Shown here one piece after another: positions 47,817 through 60,400 of a DNA stretch of 64,000 nt. Each line of letters starts with the position of its first letter. The first letter of the stretch is position 1. The stretch spans positions 19,438,102 to 19,502,101 of the forward strand of contig OY741282.1 of the NCBI GenBank assembly GCA_963514095.1. The letters run 5' to 3'. The translations under genes and the position numbers were made by a program. The stretch comes from Eutrigla gurnardus. Taxonomy: Eukaryota > Chordata > Actinopteri > Perciformes > Triglidae. The notes below the pieces were generated by a model. It was not told the DNA's origin and did not search any database. It was given only the letters and a program-made list of their open reading frames with translations.

Positions 47817-50800
47817 CTAGGTCTTCTCCTCGCGGTCCGTCTTGCGCCTGGTGATGTTCCTGGGCTTGATCTTTAGCGACAGTTCCCACAGGGCCTCCTC
47901 CGCCAGGTGGTCGCTGAAGTCGTTGAAGAAACACACAATGTCTTCGTTGCGCTTCAGCTCATAGTGCCTGAGGTGAGAAGAGGTGGAGGTTTGATTAATG
48001 CAGTAATTCATCAGGGGAAAAACAAACGGCCCATGTGGAGATGGCGGCATTAAAATTTAATGAAAAACAAAGTAGGCATCCATTGCATTTCCTGCCAGTG
48101 GCTGTGATTGATGTTCACAAAAGCTTTCTAATGAAATGTCAGCATCACGTGCATCTTTGCATCGTGCTGTATATGTATCCCAGCGGACTTACACTTGCTG
48201 GAAGCGCCGCATGCTGTCCAGGATGTTGAACTGCTGCCAGCGTTTGGAGAAATTGACCTTCCCGTCGATGAGGTCGGGGTTGCCCAGGTGGACGAAGGTC
48301 AAGTCCTGCAGAATGAGACCCCTGGAAGAACGAGGAGTCGCGTCAAGTTGTGGCTCGCGTCTTAAAAAAAACCCCCCATCTGTACGAGTTCAAACATTCA
48401 TTCACTTACAGGTACGGGATGCATGGAGGCTCCACCTCGGCCAGAGCAGCTCTGTACGCTCGGAAGGAGGAGGAGCTGTCAATCAACGTGCAATATTCCT
48501 CCAATCCCTGTCGAAAAGAACGAGATGTGATGTGAGAGAAAAGCTACATAATACTGTAGAATCAGATGCTACACCGGCTTCAGACATCTCTCTGTGGTTA
48601 CATGCAGAATAATAACACTGCAATCCCACAATCCTCTCACCTCCGAGGTCTGTTTCTGCCACTCCAATCTCCGGATGGGGGCAGAGTCCAGAGCCGACAG
48701 TATTGCCAGGTAGGAGTTGAAGTTGTTCAACTTTCTTAAGTGCTGTAATATGACATTTTAAATGTTACAGCATTAAAAAAAACAAAGAAATGACGTCAGG
48801 ACAATTAGGGTGTTTAAATCTAAGGTGACTAACCTTCATTATCTTTATGAACTTGAGAAGCAGCTTCTCTCTGTCTTGGGCTTTCTCCTGCTGAATTATC
48901 AAAGAGCGCACCCTACAGGGCAAAGAGAAATAAACAGCGTGGTTGTCAACAGGATGATGAAAGAGGGAAGACGGGAATGTGACGACAGGGAGCGAGATGT
49001 GATGGCAGGAAGCTCGCGGTCTGTCGGTCTTACCAATAGCTCATGTTGTTAAAGTGCTCCGTGAACTGAGTGAGGTTTGGACTCTTCTCCTCGTTCTGCT
49101 CCTTGGCCCAGAGCAGCACCTCGGGAATCTGAAGGGAAACAGTCAGCGTTAAAGTCGGGGTTCACTCCATGGAGCTCAAAACACAATCGGCATGGGAGGA
49201 TGGAACACAAAGAAGCCACTTTGTACCTCGATTTTATAGAAGAGCTCCGCATCAAGAAGAGTGAGCTGGTCAGCGATCTCGTGACTTCGGAAGTCATGGA
49301 GGGTTCCAGGCCTGTCGGGACAAACAAACTATCAGGTGAGATGTCTTCCCCTTTTCTGTCTGTCATGGCTCCTTGTGGTGCAGCTAAATGCTCCACACAT
49401 GCCACACCCGTCTCCAGCCAGCCCTCGCCCCCCCCCCCCCACAGTACCTTGCAGAGACCCCTCGGGCAGCGAGCGGCTTCAGGGAGTTTGTGTAGCGCAG
49501 CAGCTTCCTCTGCTCCACCTTATCCAGGATGTTCTTGCGGAGCACACGGGCGAGGCTGAGCTCGCCGTTGCACACCAGCGTGAACACCAGGTCCATCAGC
49601 TGTTTCAAGATGTCCTCCGTCAGCTCCACCAGGCTGCAGGACGGAGGAAGAGGAGAAGACGGTCATTCAAGCGGTTGTTGACGATCATAAATAACACGTA
49701 GGATTTAAGGGCGATTTGGAACCACAGAGATCAAGGGAATGCTCTTGCAGAAATAGGTAAAGCTCTTACGATGATTGAGTTTGAATAAACATTTTATAAG
49801 GCTGCGACCTAGTGACTGGTAAGGTGACTGAGGAACGATTATTGTTATAGCCCTTTTGGAGCCTTTCTTGGAGTCATGACGTATATATCCATAAAAATCT
49901 TGCTTATATTCAAAACCAAAAAATAATGGCATACACAGTCCTAAAGCACTAGCAATATCCAGGTTTCTAAACGCACACACGCTTCCATTCATTAATCTAC
50001 TGAGAGACCAGGTTTCCCCTCCATGTCCGTGGAAACATGTTTCCCTGAGGGGGAGGAGGGGGAGGAGGGGGAGGAGGGGGAGGAGGGGGAGGAGGCGGCG
50101 GTGCACCACACACTCTGAAAAGGTACTTTCCCAGATTTGCTACTCACCACAGCTCATCGACCACACGAACCAGCACGAAGAATGTGTTCTTGCTGACTCG
50201 CTTCTTGAACGTGTCCGGACTGTGGCAGAACCGGGTGTATGTGCATCGTGGTCAAGGACAAAGACAACTATAGCATACGGGAAATGCAAACATAGAATTT
50301 CACATTTGGCTAAAAGCTGTCGCACATATATGACGCTTCATCACGTGATGAGACAAGATGTGTGAAGTTTTGCTCTTTTAATATATTGTGCATCCCTCGA
50401 CCATAAGGACATCTTTATTGATCAATTTACCCAACACATTGTTATGTTCTACTGAAGATAAAAAGACTCATTTCAATCAAATATTAGGGTATGAATTAGC
50501 GTCTACAGCCGTGCTAGCCACTATTTAAACAAGCTTTTTGGATCATAGCAGGAAAAGTTCATGATTCAACAAGTCCCAGGGTTTTCAGCAGTAACTACAC
50601 TTCAGCATCCGTCAGGAGAGGAATAAGTCCCGCCCCTCTGAACGGATGGAGCTAAATCAGAGTTTGTTTCTTGGTAAATGAGGATAAAAAAAAAAAATAG
50701 AATAAAAATCACAACAGCCTTGTGCAAACTGAAAAGCGGTTGAGCTCAGAGTGACATGTTGATTTTAAAAAGATATCTGTAGTGTAGCTTCTTAATGAGG

Positions 50801-52654
50801 TCCTCGGGGGTTATAAACGTCCTATACGTAGTCAGAAAGGCTTCACAGTACAAAACGAGATCTGTCGAGCAAAAACAGGAGAAAGCAACACATTTCAGTT
50901 GAAGTGCAGAAAGAATCAAAATCAAATGTGATGCCTACATACTGACACATCGCCTATAATGAACCACAGACAGACTGAGGCTATTTAAAATGCTACTCAG
51001 ATGAGATTTAGAAAACAATAAGACATCAGTCAAACTAGAGAACCACACTTACACAAATGAAAAGGAAACCTGTCTTTGAATATTAAATGAAGGCGGGTCA
51101 GTCAAGCAGGCAAAACAAAGTTGTCCCAGTGACCCAGAAGCCCGCTGACATACCGAGCTGTACGCAACAAACACGCAGCGTCAGCATGAGTCGTAACTGT
51201 ACCTTTGCGGTCCGTTTCTGTAGCGTGGACCAGTAGAATATCTCCCGATCCAGCGCGGACGTCGGGGCCGTCGTCACTCTGGGAGAAATTAAAAGAGAGG
51301 AAGCGAGGTGCAGAGAGTTGGAGAAAATGAACGGCGGACGGGGAGATGGAGAGAGGTGGATGAGAATCAAAGCAGGAGAGGAAACGAGTGGTTAGAGTTG
51401 ACGAGGGTGGGCCGATGCAGTCTTGCCCAGAATGTGTCTTGTTTTTCTGGCTACCCCTTCTGAACGGCCCCCACCTCCTCCTGTTCTGCACCAGCTCCTC
51501 TGATGACGATGAAAAAGTCAGACTTGTGTGTGATAAAAGCCCCGCCACTGCAATATGTCTCCTGTAAACAGCTCTACATGTCAGGCTGTGAATCTTCCCC
51601 CGCTCCCTTTTCTGAACCCCTTCCCATCTCACTTTAGTAAATCGCTGTCACGTTGCCCCTAACCTTGCAGACTGGAGCGTTTTCACACATCTGTCTATTA
51701 GACTGCACCACACGGGACAAAGGAGGAGGAGGCGCAGGAGGAGGAGGGCAGTTTTTCAATTTCAGCCCCTGCAATTTCAGATACTCAACACCAGGGGGCA
51801 GCAATGGCTATCGATGGTGCATCTCAGGATTTGATTTCACATCCGACTGACTCACAGTGACCTTTAGCCTTCCGCTGGCCTAACATGATAGAATGTGCTT
51901 TGTATGCCGGCGCGGCACACTTCTGTCACAGCAGATTTCTATAAACGGCACGCAGCATCAGCACTGGCTTTCTTACTTCTTGTTTTAGTGTTATCCTGCT
52001 CATAATCTCCTTGTGGTCTATGAGCGAGAGCTCGTCCACGTCTTCCTCGTCGCTCCCAGCCGACTCCGTTGACTTCTGCCTCCTAAAACAAAAAGACACC
52101 AATGACTGTAGCAGCAAATCTGCACAAATCATACATTTACTACATTTTAGAGAAACATTTGATTGACTAATTTCAATCGAGCCTTAAGTGCGTAGTGTTT
52201 TTTTTTAAAGCATATATCCCTTATAGGATCATATAACATCAGGACCCGTACCTTTCCTTGTCCAATGCCTCTTTGCTGTTGCTGGATGGCATCTTAGGGG
52301 CGGGGTCCTGAAGTACATCGTCAGCTGTGATTGTTTCCTAATCACGCAGGGAAAAGCAATAATCAACATGGTGTTGTGTGCGTCACACGGAACAACATTG
52401 ACGAATGGTTCCATGCAGTGACAGAAGGCTGGATATCGATGGGCTCCTGTGAACCACCAGTGCATGCAACACCGGTGGGGGAATGGAGGATGGATGCTTT
52501 CTACCAACCGTCTATACTGTTATGTTTGAAAAGTATTATGTTGATGGGTCAAATGCAGCTTTTCCTTTTATTTCCCCCCAGTATGAGCAAGAAAAAAATC
52601 CAACAGATGAGACCCAAAACAGAAAGAGACTAGAGTGTATAACACACACACACA

Positions 52655-52698
<44 letters not shown>

Positions 52699-54380
52699 AG
52701 AGAGAAACCGCACCAAATGTAAACCTACAATGCAATCACACACCTCCACATTGTTTGTTCTCTCTTTTTCCGACATTTGCACACAACCCAAACACACCCT
52801 TGATGTACACGCTGGGAATACAAGCGCACAACCACACACGCTGTCAAACATGCACAGGTGCACAATAAGCAGTTATGGGGAATGTTATTGGAAAATTGAA
52901 AACCGGTGAAAATCGTTGAGAATCCCATTTTGGAGCGACGACGCGCTCAGGTGTTAAAGGTTAAAGCTGGTTACGGTAAAGCACAGCCAAAGGGACAGTA
53001 ATCACCAGCCAGGCAGTCGGAACAACACACAGACTTTTCCACAGACACCAACCAACGGCACGTTAAGTCCCTTGCAGGCAAACCCGTGAACCTGAAGTCA
53101 TGCTCGGTCAGATTTGGCTACATTCACATTCCATTTCGGTGCCATCAGTTCGAGGGATGAATCAATAAGAGAACGGATGTGTGCCGCGACCAAAACGGGG
53201 GGGCTCTCCTTACTTCAAATCCCTCGCCGCATCTCAAATTGATTCATATTCCTGAAGTGACGGGACGTGTTAAATGGAATTGACCTTTCACCCGTGGCGG
53301 TCAGCTACTTACTCTGAGGGAGAGAGGCAGCTCCCCATTGGCCTGGCTGGACGAGTACAAGTTGACGTACTCCCCCTCCCCGCCCTCGTCGTTTGCACTC
53401 TCGCTCTATGGGAAAAGAGGAGGGACACAAACCCAGGCGTGAGGGTGCGGAGAGGGGCACAGAGGTGTTTGCCAACAGACGTCGAGTGTGAATATATATA
53501 TAATCGCTAAAGAGAAGAGAAAGCAGCTAGCCTAGAGTTGGTATTGTTTTCCAGCTCCTTGCATCATGACCACTAGGTGGCGGTGGAGTGCATCCTATGT
53601 AAAGGTAATAGTATTTTACTGGCAAAAGGGACATGCAGTGCAACATGCTCTACTGGGATTCTTTCAAGATCAATACTCAGACAGCAGACAGTTTGTGGGC
53701 AGTGATATTGACAACAAGATGCCACTAAGCAACGATACTGAAGAGCAAACTGCCAAAAGGAAGGGGGTCCAGAATCACAATCTTTGATAACTGCTTCTGG
53801 AAGTATCCGTGTGCTTCCAACATCTATCCTTAGTAAGCTCACCGCTGAGGTGTGGAGAGAGTCAGTGAGAGAAGTCTCAGAAGGAAGACAGACCGCCACA
53901 GAGCCCATTGAGCCAGCCAGGGAACCGTTGGGCCCGCCCACGCCGCCATCAAGAATGGTGGCATTGGTCAAGGCTACCTGGTCCGAGCTCTGTTATTGGT
54001 GGAAAGAAGGACAGCAGGAAATAAAGAAAAGAAAGATAAATAAATAAATAAAAAGACAGTATGGAGGGATTAGAGATGTGAAGACAGGGCAGATAGAAAA
54101 AGGAAGCCGAACAATAGGAAACAGTGGGAGGAGGAAAAAAAAGTGTTCACTTCATTCTCCAACACCTCCATTAAGCCGGCACTGTGTGCACCGAGTGATG
54201 TGCCTGAACATGAACACACACACATACACCACCCATCCAACATTATACACTGGGACCAGCGGCAGCAGACACATCTCCAGTGAAATAACATGGAAGATGG
54301 CAAGAGAAGAATGTTTTAACAAGGAAACATGTAGATAGAATAAAGTGTGTATATATGTGCTACAAAGAGATGTCTTAACA

Positions 54381-54445
<65 letters not shown>

Positions 54446-57400
54446 TGTGTGTGTGTGGCCAGCTGAGGAGATGCCTGTCTGCAGGGAGGTAGCGGTGACC
54501 TGTTTTAACATGTTGCACATCTCAGCCCTGTTTCAGCATACCAGCATAGAGCGGTGCGTTCACAGATCACTGATAAACACCGCACACACCCGGCTGACAC
54601 ATAAACACAGATGCACGCGCACGTTCATGCACAGACACGCAGGATCGGCGGGAAATCGAGGCTTCTCACTCTACACTCAACAGCAACACACACAGGAAGG
54701 GGGGGGGGGCACTTGTACATTCAAATACACGACGGGGTATTTCTTTTCCCTTTCCTATCAACATATGTAAAGCAGCTTTCCTGGTATGCCTTACCCCCCC
54801 CTAAACATCATGCCCCAAGGAGTTGAGGAATGCAAGCGTGTGGAAGTGTGTGTGCATCTGGGGTGGGAGGAGGTTCATGGTGAAGGGGAGACTACACAGA
54901 TAGGAGAAAGTGGAGGTGGAGAGAGAGAGAGGTAGACGGCGACTGACGCTGGACGACGAAAAAAGACGAGGAGGAGAGACGAGGAGCAGAAACAGAAGGA
55001 ATGTGTTTTCCATCAGGTCCATCTGGTGCTGCATTCCACCGGAGAAATCCTAAGGGAGACCCGCACCGTGCCTTGAGGTGCCTCGCACACCATGGGGATC
55101 ATCGTGGGTCAACCCCCACCCAGAATACTGACCTCACCACTGTAACACAGGCCAGGATTTTCTGTGGGGTCAGGGTCAGGCCAGAAGTTACTGGAATATA
55201 GCACTGATTAACCACAAGCTAATTCATTAACAAGAGCCTGTTGTAGGTTGAAGCGGTCCTGATGGACACTCAAAGGGCCATGTGGTCCTTAATAACACCC
55301 AACAGAAGGCCTGACAGTCACTTGTGATATTTGGACGGGACAGAACACACAACTCCTCTCTGTATCTCTGAGACAAACGGAAAAAGAAGGAGACGGGTCA
55401 AATAATAATAATTACCTGTCATGTGGCAACAAATAACTGCACGCACTCTCAACCACGCAGAGCACACATTAATACCATTATATCTGATAACTCAGCTGAA
55501 AAAAACCCAGCAAAGCAACAACTTCACACCATCACAACAAATGCACACATGGATGGGCGGGTGGACAAAATCAAGGAGCAGCACACAGCAACCAAACCAC
55601 GACCACAGACCATCAAATAGGGGGGAAGGGGTAGATAAACAGACTGCATCACATATGGAGTACGCACACAGGTCAAGCTGCCCTTGGACCAGTCCAGGAC
55701 CACACAGCACCCACACCGGAGGGGAGAAACGGAGGTGGAGGGATGGGGTTCAAGGGGGTGAAAAGAGGGGTGGGTGCACTCACCGTGGGTGTGGTCAAGG
55801 TAGCTTGGCCAATCAGGTAGGAGTTAGAAACGGACATGCTGAGGCCCAGCCCAGAGCCCGCCTCCTCCAGGGCCGCTACAGACGGCTGGAGGTGGCAGGA
55901 GAGTGAAGAGGAGGAGGAGGAAGAGGGGGAGGAAGAGTGGGAGGCCTGAGAAGGAAACAGAAGAGGAAGAAAGACAGGTGGAAAAGATAGAAAAGAAAAA
56001 GTGAGTTGTGGGGGTTAAGAAAGACAATGAGGGGCGTTATAGGAGGGGGGTGGGAGAAAGAAAAAGTGGGACAGTTGGTTACACTAGTAAGCAAGACTGT
56101 ATTAGAGCAGATTTAATCAAAGATCAGCAGAGTGGTGAAGTCAAAGTGGCAGAGGAGGATTGTGGTGGTTTGGCTGAGAAGCATCAGCTTACTGTTGAAG
56201 TAAACACCGATCAGACGTTTGCTGTTGAAGTGCTCCTGAATATGAATGTACTGTTGTTTGAGTTCCAGCTCCAGAGAGCCCTAATTACTAGAGTGTGACC
56301 TATACAGGTTACACACATTTACGTCTAACGCGACAGTCCAATAAACCTACGTTTAATATCCCCAGCTTTAAGGGCTTTCCAGAAACGAGGCCAACTACAG
56401 CACTTTCTAAACAGGGCCAATATGATCCGGCGATTTTTTTTCACCCATTTCCTTATCCATGCAGCAGCAGCTGAAATTACTTTTTTTTTTTTTTGCAAAG
56501 CCATGTAAAGTCGCCAAAGCGTGTAAGCCTGGAACATGGGTTTATGCAGGAGGCAAACCGGCTTATTCTGCTGGGCCACGAGCTCATCAAGTCCAAAACA
56601 TGAGGCCAGATTAGGCCTCGAGGCAGAGATGGGTGCAATTCTGTAGGCTGCAGGCTCAGACAAAAGAATGATAAAAATAAAAGCTCCAAAATACACAGTC
56701 GCGGTGGCAGGGAGAGGGCAACGGACAAAGGAAGAGAGGAAAGGCTCTGAGGTGGCCTGGGTAGACTGCCACTCAGCCACAGATCCTCTTTGCTGGGCTA
56801 TGATACTGTACGTACGGCTATCCCCTGGAGAAGGCCGTCATCTGTTTACTGTCCACACGTGTACCGTCTTCATTATTACACAGCTAAAGGCCAGCCACAC
56901 AACAATTTGTCACCTTCAAATATGGCTGCCAGGCATTAGCGAGGGAAAACAGGCAAGCGTGTGTCTTTGTGAGAACACCGTGTGTCACAGGCTACCTACT
57001 GGACATGCAATGTTTTCTGGATTTGTAACTCTACAGTGGTTATTATTCATTAAATTAAAATATAGTTAAACTTGGCATATTTCCCATACATGTGGCCATG
57101 TAGGGGTTGTGGCATCATGGCTATTCCACGCTCCTAAATGCCATGCCATTATTTAGAAAGCTGTCAGAGGATTACGCAACTTCCTCAAATATGCAATGTC
57201 TTGTACAAGAATCTCTACAATAAGTCAGCATGACCCACAGACTCACAGTGGTCACATTTATTAGAAATATTCCATCTTGAAATATACTGAAACGTACCTT
57301 AAAATATTTCATAAAAAGGTTAAACTCATATCTTATATACATCTCCGTAAAACAATGAGCAATAATCAAAGTTACATTATAAAGAGTTGAACTCTCCAGA

Positions 57401-60400
57401 GCTCACTGCTAATCTGTGATCGGTGCATGGAAGTAATTAACTTTCAAACCAGTGAGAAGAGCATTGCCAAAAAAGAAAATGCACGGATATCTCATGAGAA
57501 ATAACGATAACCAGTTCTGACAGAAAATCGTGTGTTTGTGTCAGGGCCTTTAAAAATGTTTGATTTCCAAACCCACATGGCTCCTCACAGGGATGCCCTC
57601 TCTCTCCCGCTATGATCCAGCCAATTGTGTCCCTTCCTCTCTCTCCTCACTGACTCTCTGTCAGACAGTTGGATCTCAATTAACCCAGACGCCGACCCAG
57701 ATTAAGATAAGTGGACTGGATCTGATGCGTGGCTGATAAAGGCTGCTCTCTGACAACCAAACACCTCGGCGTTTGTATAGATGTCTGCTTTGGTTACAGA
57801 AAGGGGAGATGGAGTGAGTAAGGGGAGGGGAGGGCTGAGTAGGTAGAGGGAGATAACAAGATAGGAGGAGGCTGGAGTGAAAACTAATGAGGATTACCAC
57901 TGGAATGTACTTTAGCCCCAGAATGCATTCTGCATTCTTTGCTGCTCTTTCTGTCCCCGGCCAGCATAAAGCATGAAGACACTGGGACCAGCACACCACC
58001 GTGTGTTGTTTGTTTGGTTCACATGTGCCAGTAACACCATCCTCACAACACTCTGACACGTGATTCTAGGATCTCAGAAATTAACCGTGAACGATTTGGT
58101 TGAGGAAGAGGAACGGAACAATGTAAGGAATTTTTTGCGGTCCAAAACCCATCTGTTTCTACCCACATGCCAAAGACATGTATCTCATTTAACCGTGGTA
58201 GTTTACAAGAAACAGCACAATATCAAAGCGAATGTTTTTTCGATGCCTGGGGGAAAAAAAAGTTACAGTCGTCATACTTGCACACACGGAGAGAGGATTC
58301 CTTACCAGCTGCCTTTGTTTGGGCGGCAACGCTGGAGGCATCAGCGGCTCGTGGACCGAGTCGGTGCTGCTGAAGGAGTCGTTGAAGCCGTAGACCTCCT
58401 GGAAGCGCTTGTTGCGCTGCTCGTAGATGCTCTCGCTCTGTGGCATCTGGTAGAACACCGAGGGCTGCGGCTCGGAGTAGTCCTCCACGAACTGCATGTA
58501 CTGGAGGACTGGAGGTGGATGAGATTGATCAATATTTATTGTCAACAGTACATTTTGCCCATCTGTTCATATACCCCGTTTTGGGTTTATTAATCCTCAC
58601 CTTTATAAAAAGGGTAATCTAATGATTTAGTATTGCACTTTAACAAAAGATATAAAAATTAAAAAAATATAAAATCAATACAGCTTAGAGATATCTTGAC
58701 TCTTTTTCTTCACTATAGGTCAAGCTCTGAAAAACTATCCTAAATGTCCCAATTACACAACTCAAAAAACTTCTGAGACTCAGAAACCCTCCCTGCACTC
58801 TTAACACCCACGTCTTTCAAACTCAACAACCCCGGTGTGTTCTGCTAAAAATGTATTCAAACCCAAAATGACATCACCCCGATGACATCACCAGTTACAT
58901 TCTCTTATTACATTACAAGCATTTCCACAAGCTCATTAGTATCACCATTAAACTGTATTTGATGATTAATATCCGTGTCCCTTTAAAGTGACTTGAAATC
59001 CTACATGCAGGAAGGGCTGACTGTATGGAATGACATAATACAGGAGCTGGAGAGGAAGTGATGTAGCAGGTGTGTCAGGAAATGACCAAATGTTGCCCCC
59101 TCTGCCCCTGGAGCCGGACCCATTGTAGCACATCCTGGTATTCACTTCCTGCCTCCATTCAACGTGGAATATTTCCTTGACATAAGCCATGCTTCAATGA
59201 ACAGATGACCATGTGCAGCCAACATCCCTAAAAGTCAACCCCAGGTCTTCCCTGCATTACTCTTTGCGCTCTGATCTCATTTAAAGCTCTTCCTTGCCAT
59301 CATGGCTTCCTCATTACATTCCCACTTCACTCACTGTGTCTGCTTTTCTTTTCTGGCAGTGGCGGCGGGCTGGAAGGGACGTCTGCATTCTCGCTGGCGA
59401 TGTACTGGGCGACGAACGCACCCCCGTTTGTCTGGGGCATGGGTGAGATGGGTGTGAAAAGGGGGAACGGCGGCGTCGGGTGCAACTCCTCTTCTGACAA
59501 GTTGTCATACTGGGAGGGGTAGCGCTCGTACAGCACCCTGGACCCTCCGTCGGTAAAGGCCGACGCCTGGGTGCTGCGCCGCTTCTTCTGGGGGAGGGCG
59601 GGGGGCGCACTCATGCGGGAGGAATGTAAGGGATTGGTTTGATTGGGCTGCGGGGTCCAGGATTCTGGCTGCTGCTGTGATGGGGGAGCACTGAAGCGCG
59701 GATGCGAGGGATGCTGTCCGGGGACCGGGGACGAGGACTCGCTGTGCGACTCGGGCAGGGGGCTCAGACACCCTCCCACCGGTATTGGGGGCAGGTTCTC
59801 CCCAGCTGACAGGTCCTGGTGGAGGAAGTCATAATCTGGGTCGTAATTCTCTGTGTTGTCTGAAAAGGTAAAGAAAAAGGTACAAATCACATTAACAAAA
59901 TGAGCGATTTGCATTCATTCCTTCCTTGTTCTTTATTTATTTGCCATGAAAAACACAAACAAGCTTCTCATTTATTACAAGCAGCAAATACAGCGTTTAA
60001 AATGACACGTCACCAGCGGGAAAGCAGACTTTAATCCTGTTACAGTTACAGTATGCAGAACCATTTGGGTGTTGGTCTGGTTAATGCGCTCTTTGTAAGC
60101 CAATGCATGTGTGTGTGTGTGTGTTTTGGGGATTTGGATCAGATATGAGATCCAATGCTAGATTCAGATCTGACAAAACGTCATGGAACCCCAATCGCGG
60201 GTTGGTTTTCGTCGTCTTACCAAGCGTCTCACAGCTGGTGTTACGGGAACACTGACCACTGTCCTGCTCCATAGAAGAGAGCTGTTCGTCTGACTTGCTG
60301 AGTTTCCCCATGCTGCTGCACGGAGAAAGGCGTGGAGAGTCACCCCCGTAGGACTGGCTCCCCCCGGAGAAACGCCGCTGGAGGAACTCCTGCTCGTAGT

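Noticed and set aside
50205..50230. GT-AG acceptor at CCACAG before the rapgef1 PDTFKKR exon
   Set aside because: No GT donor near 50777 joins to it in frame, and the resulting protein would lose four residues that align with mammalian C3G. The AT-AC solution fits better.
54345..54770. A 141-codon + strand ORF with Cys-Val repeats
   Set aside because: It is a translation of the (GT)n microsatellite in a rapgef1 intron.
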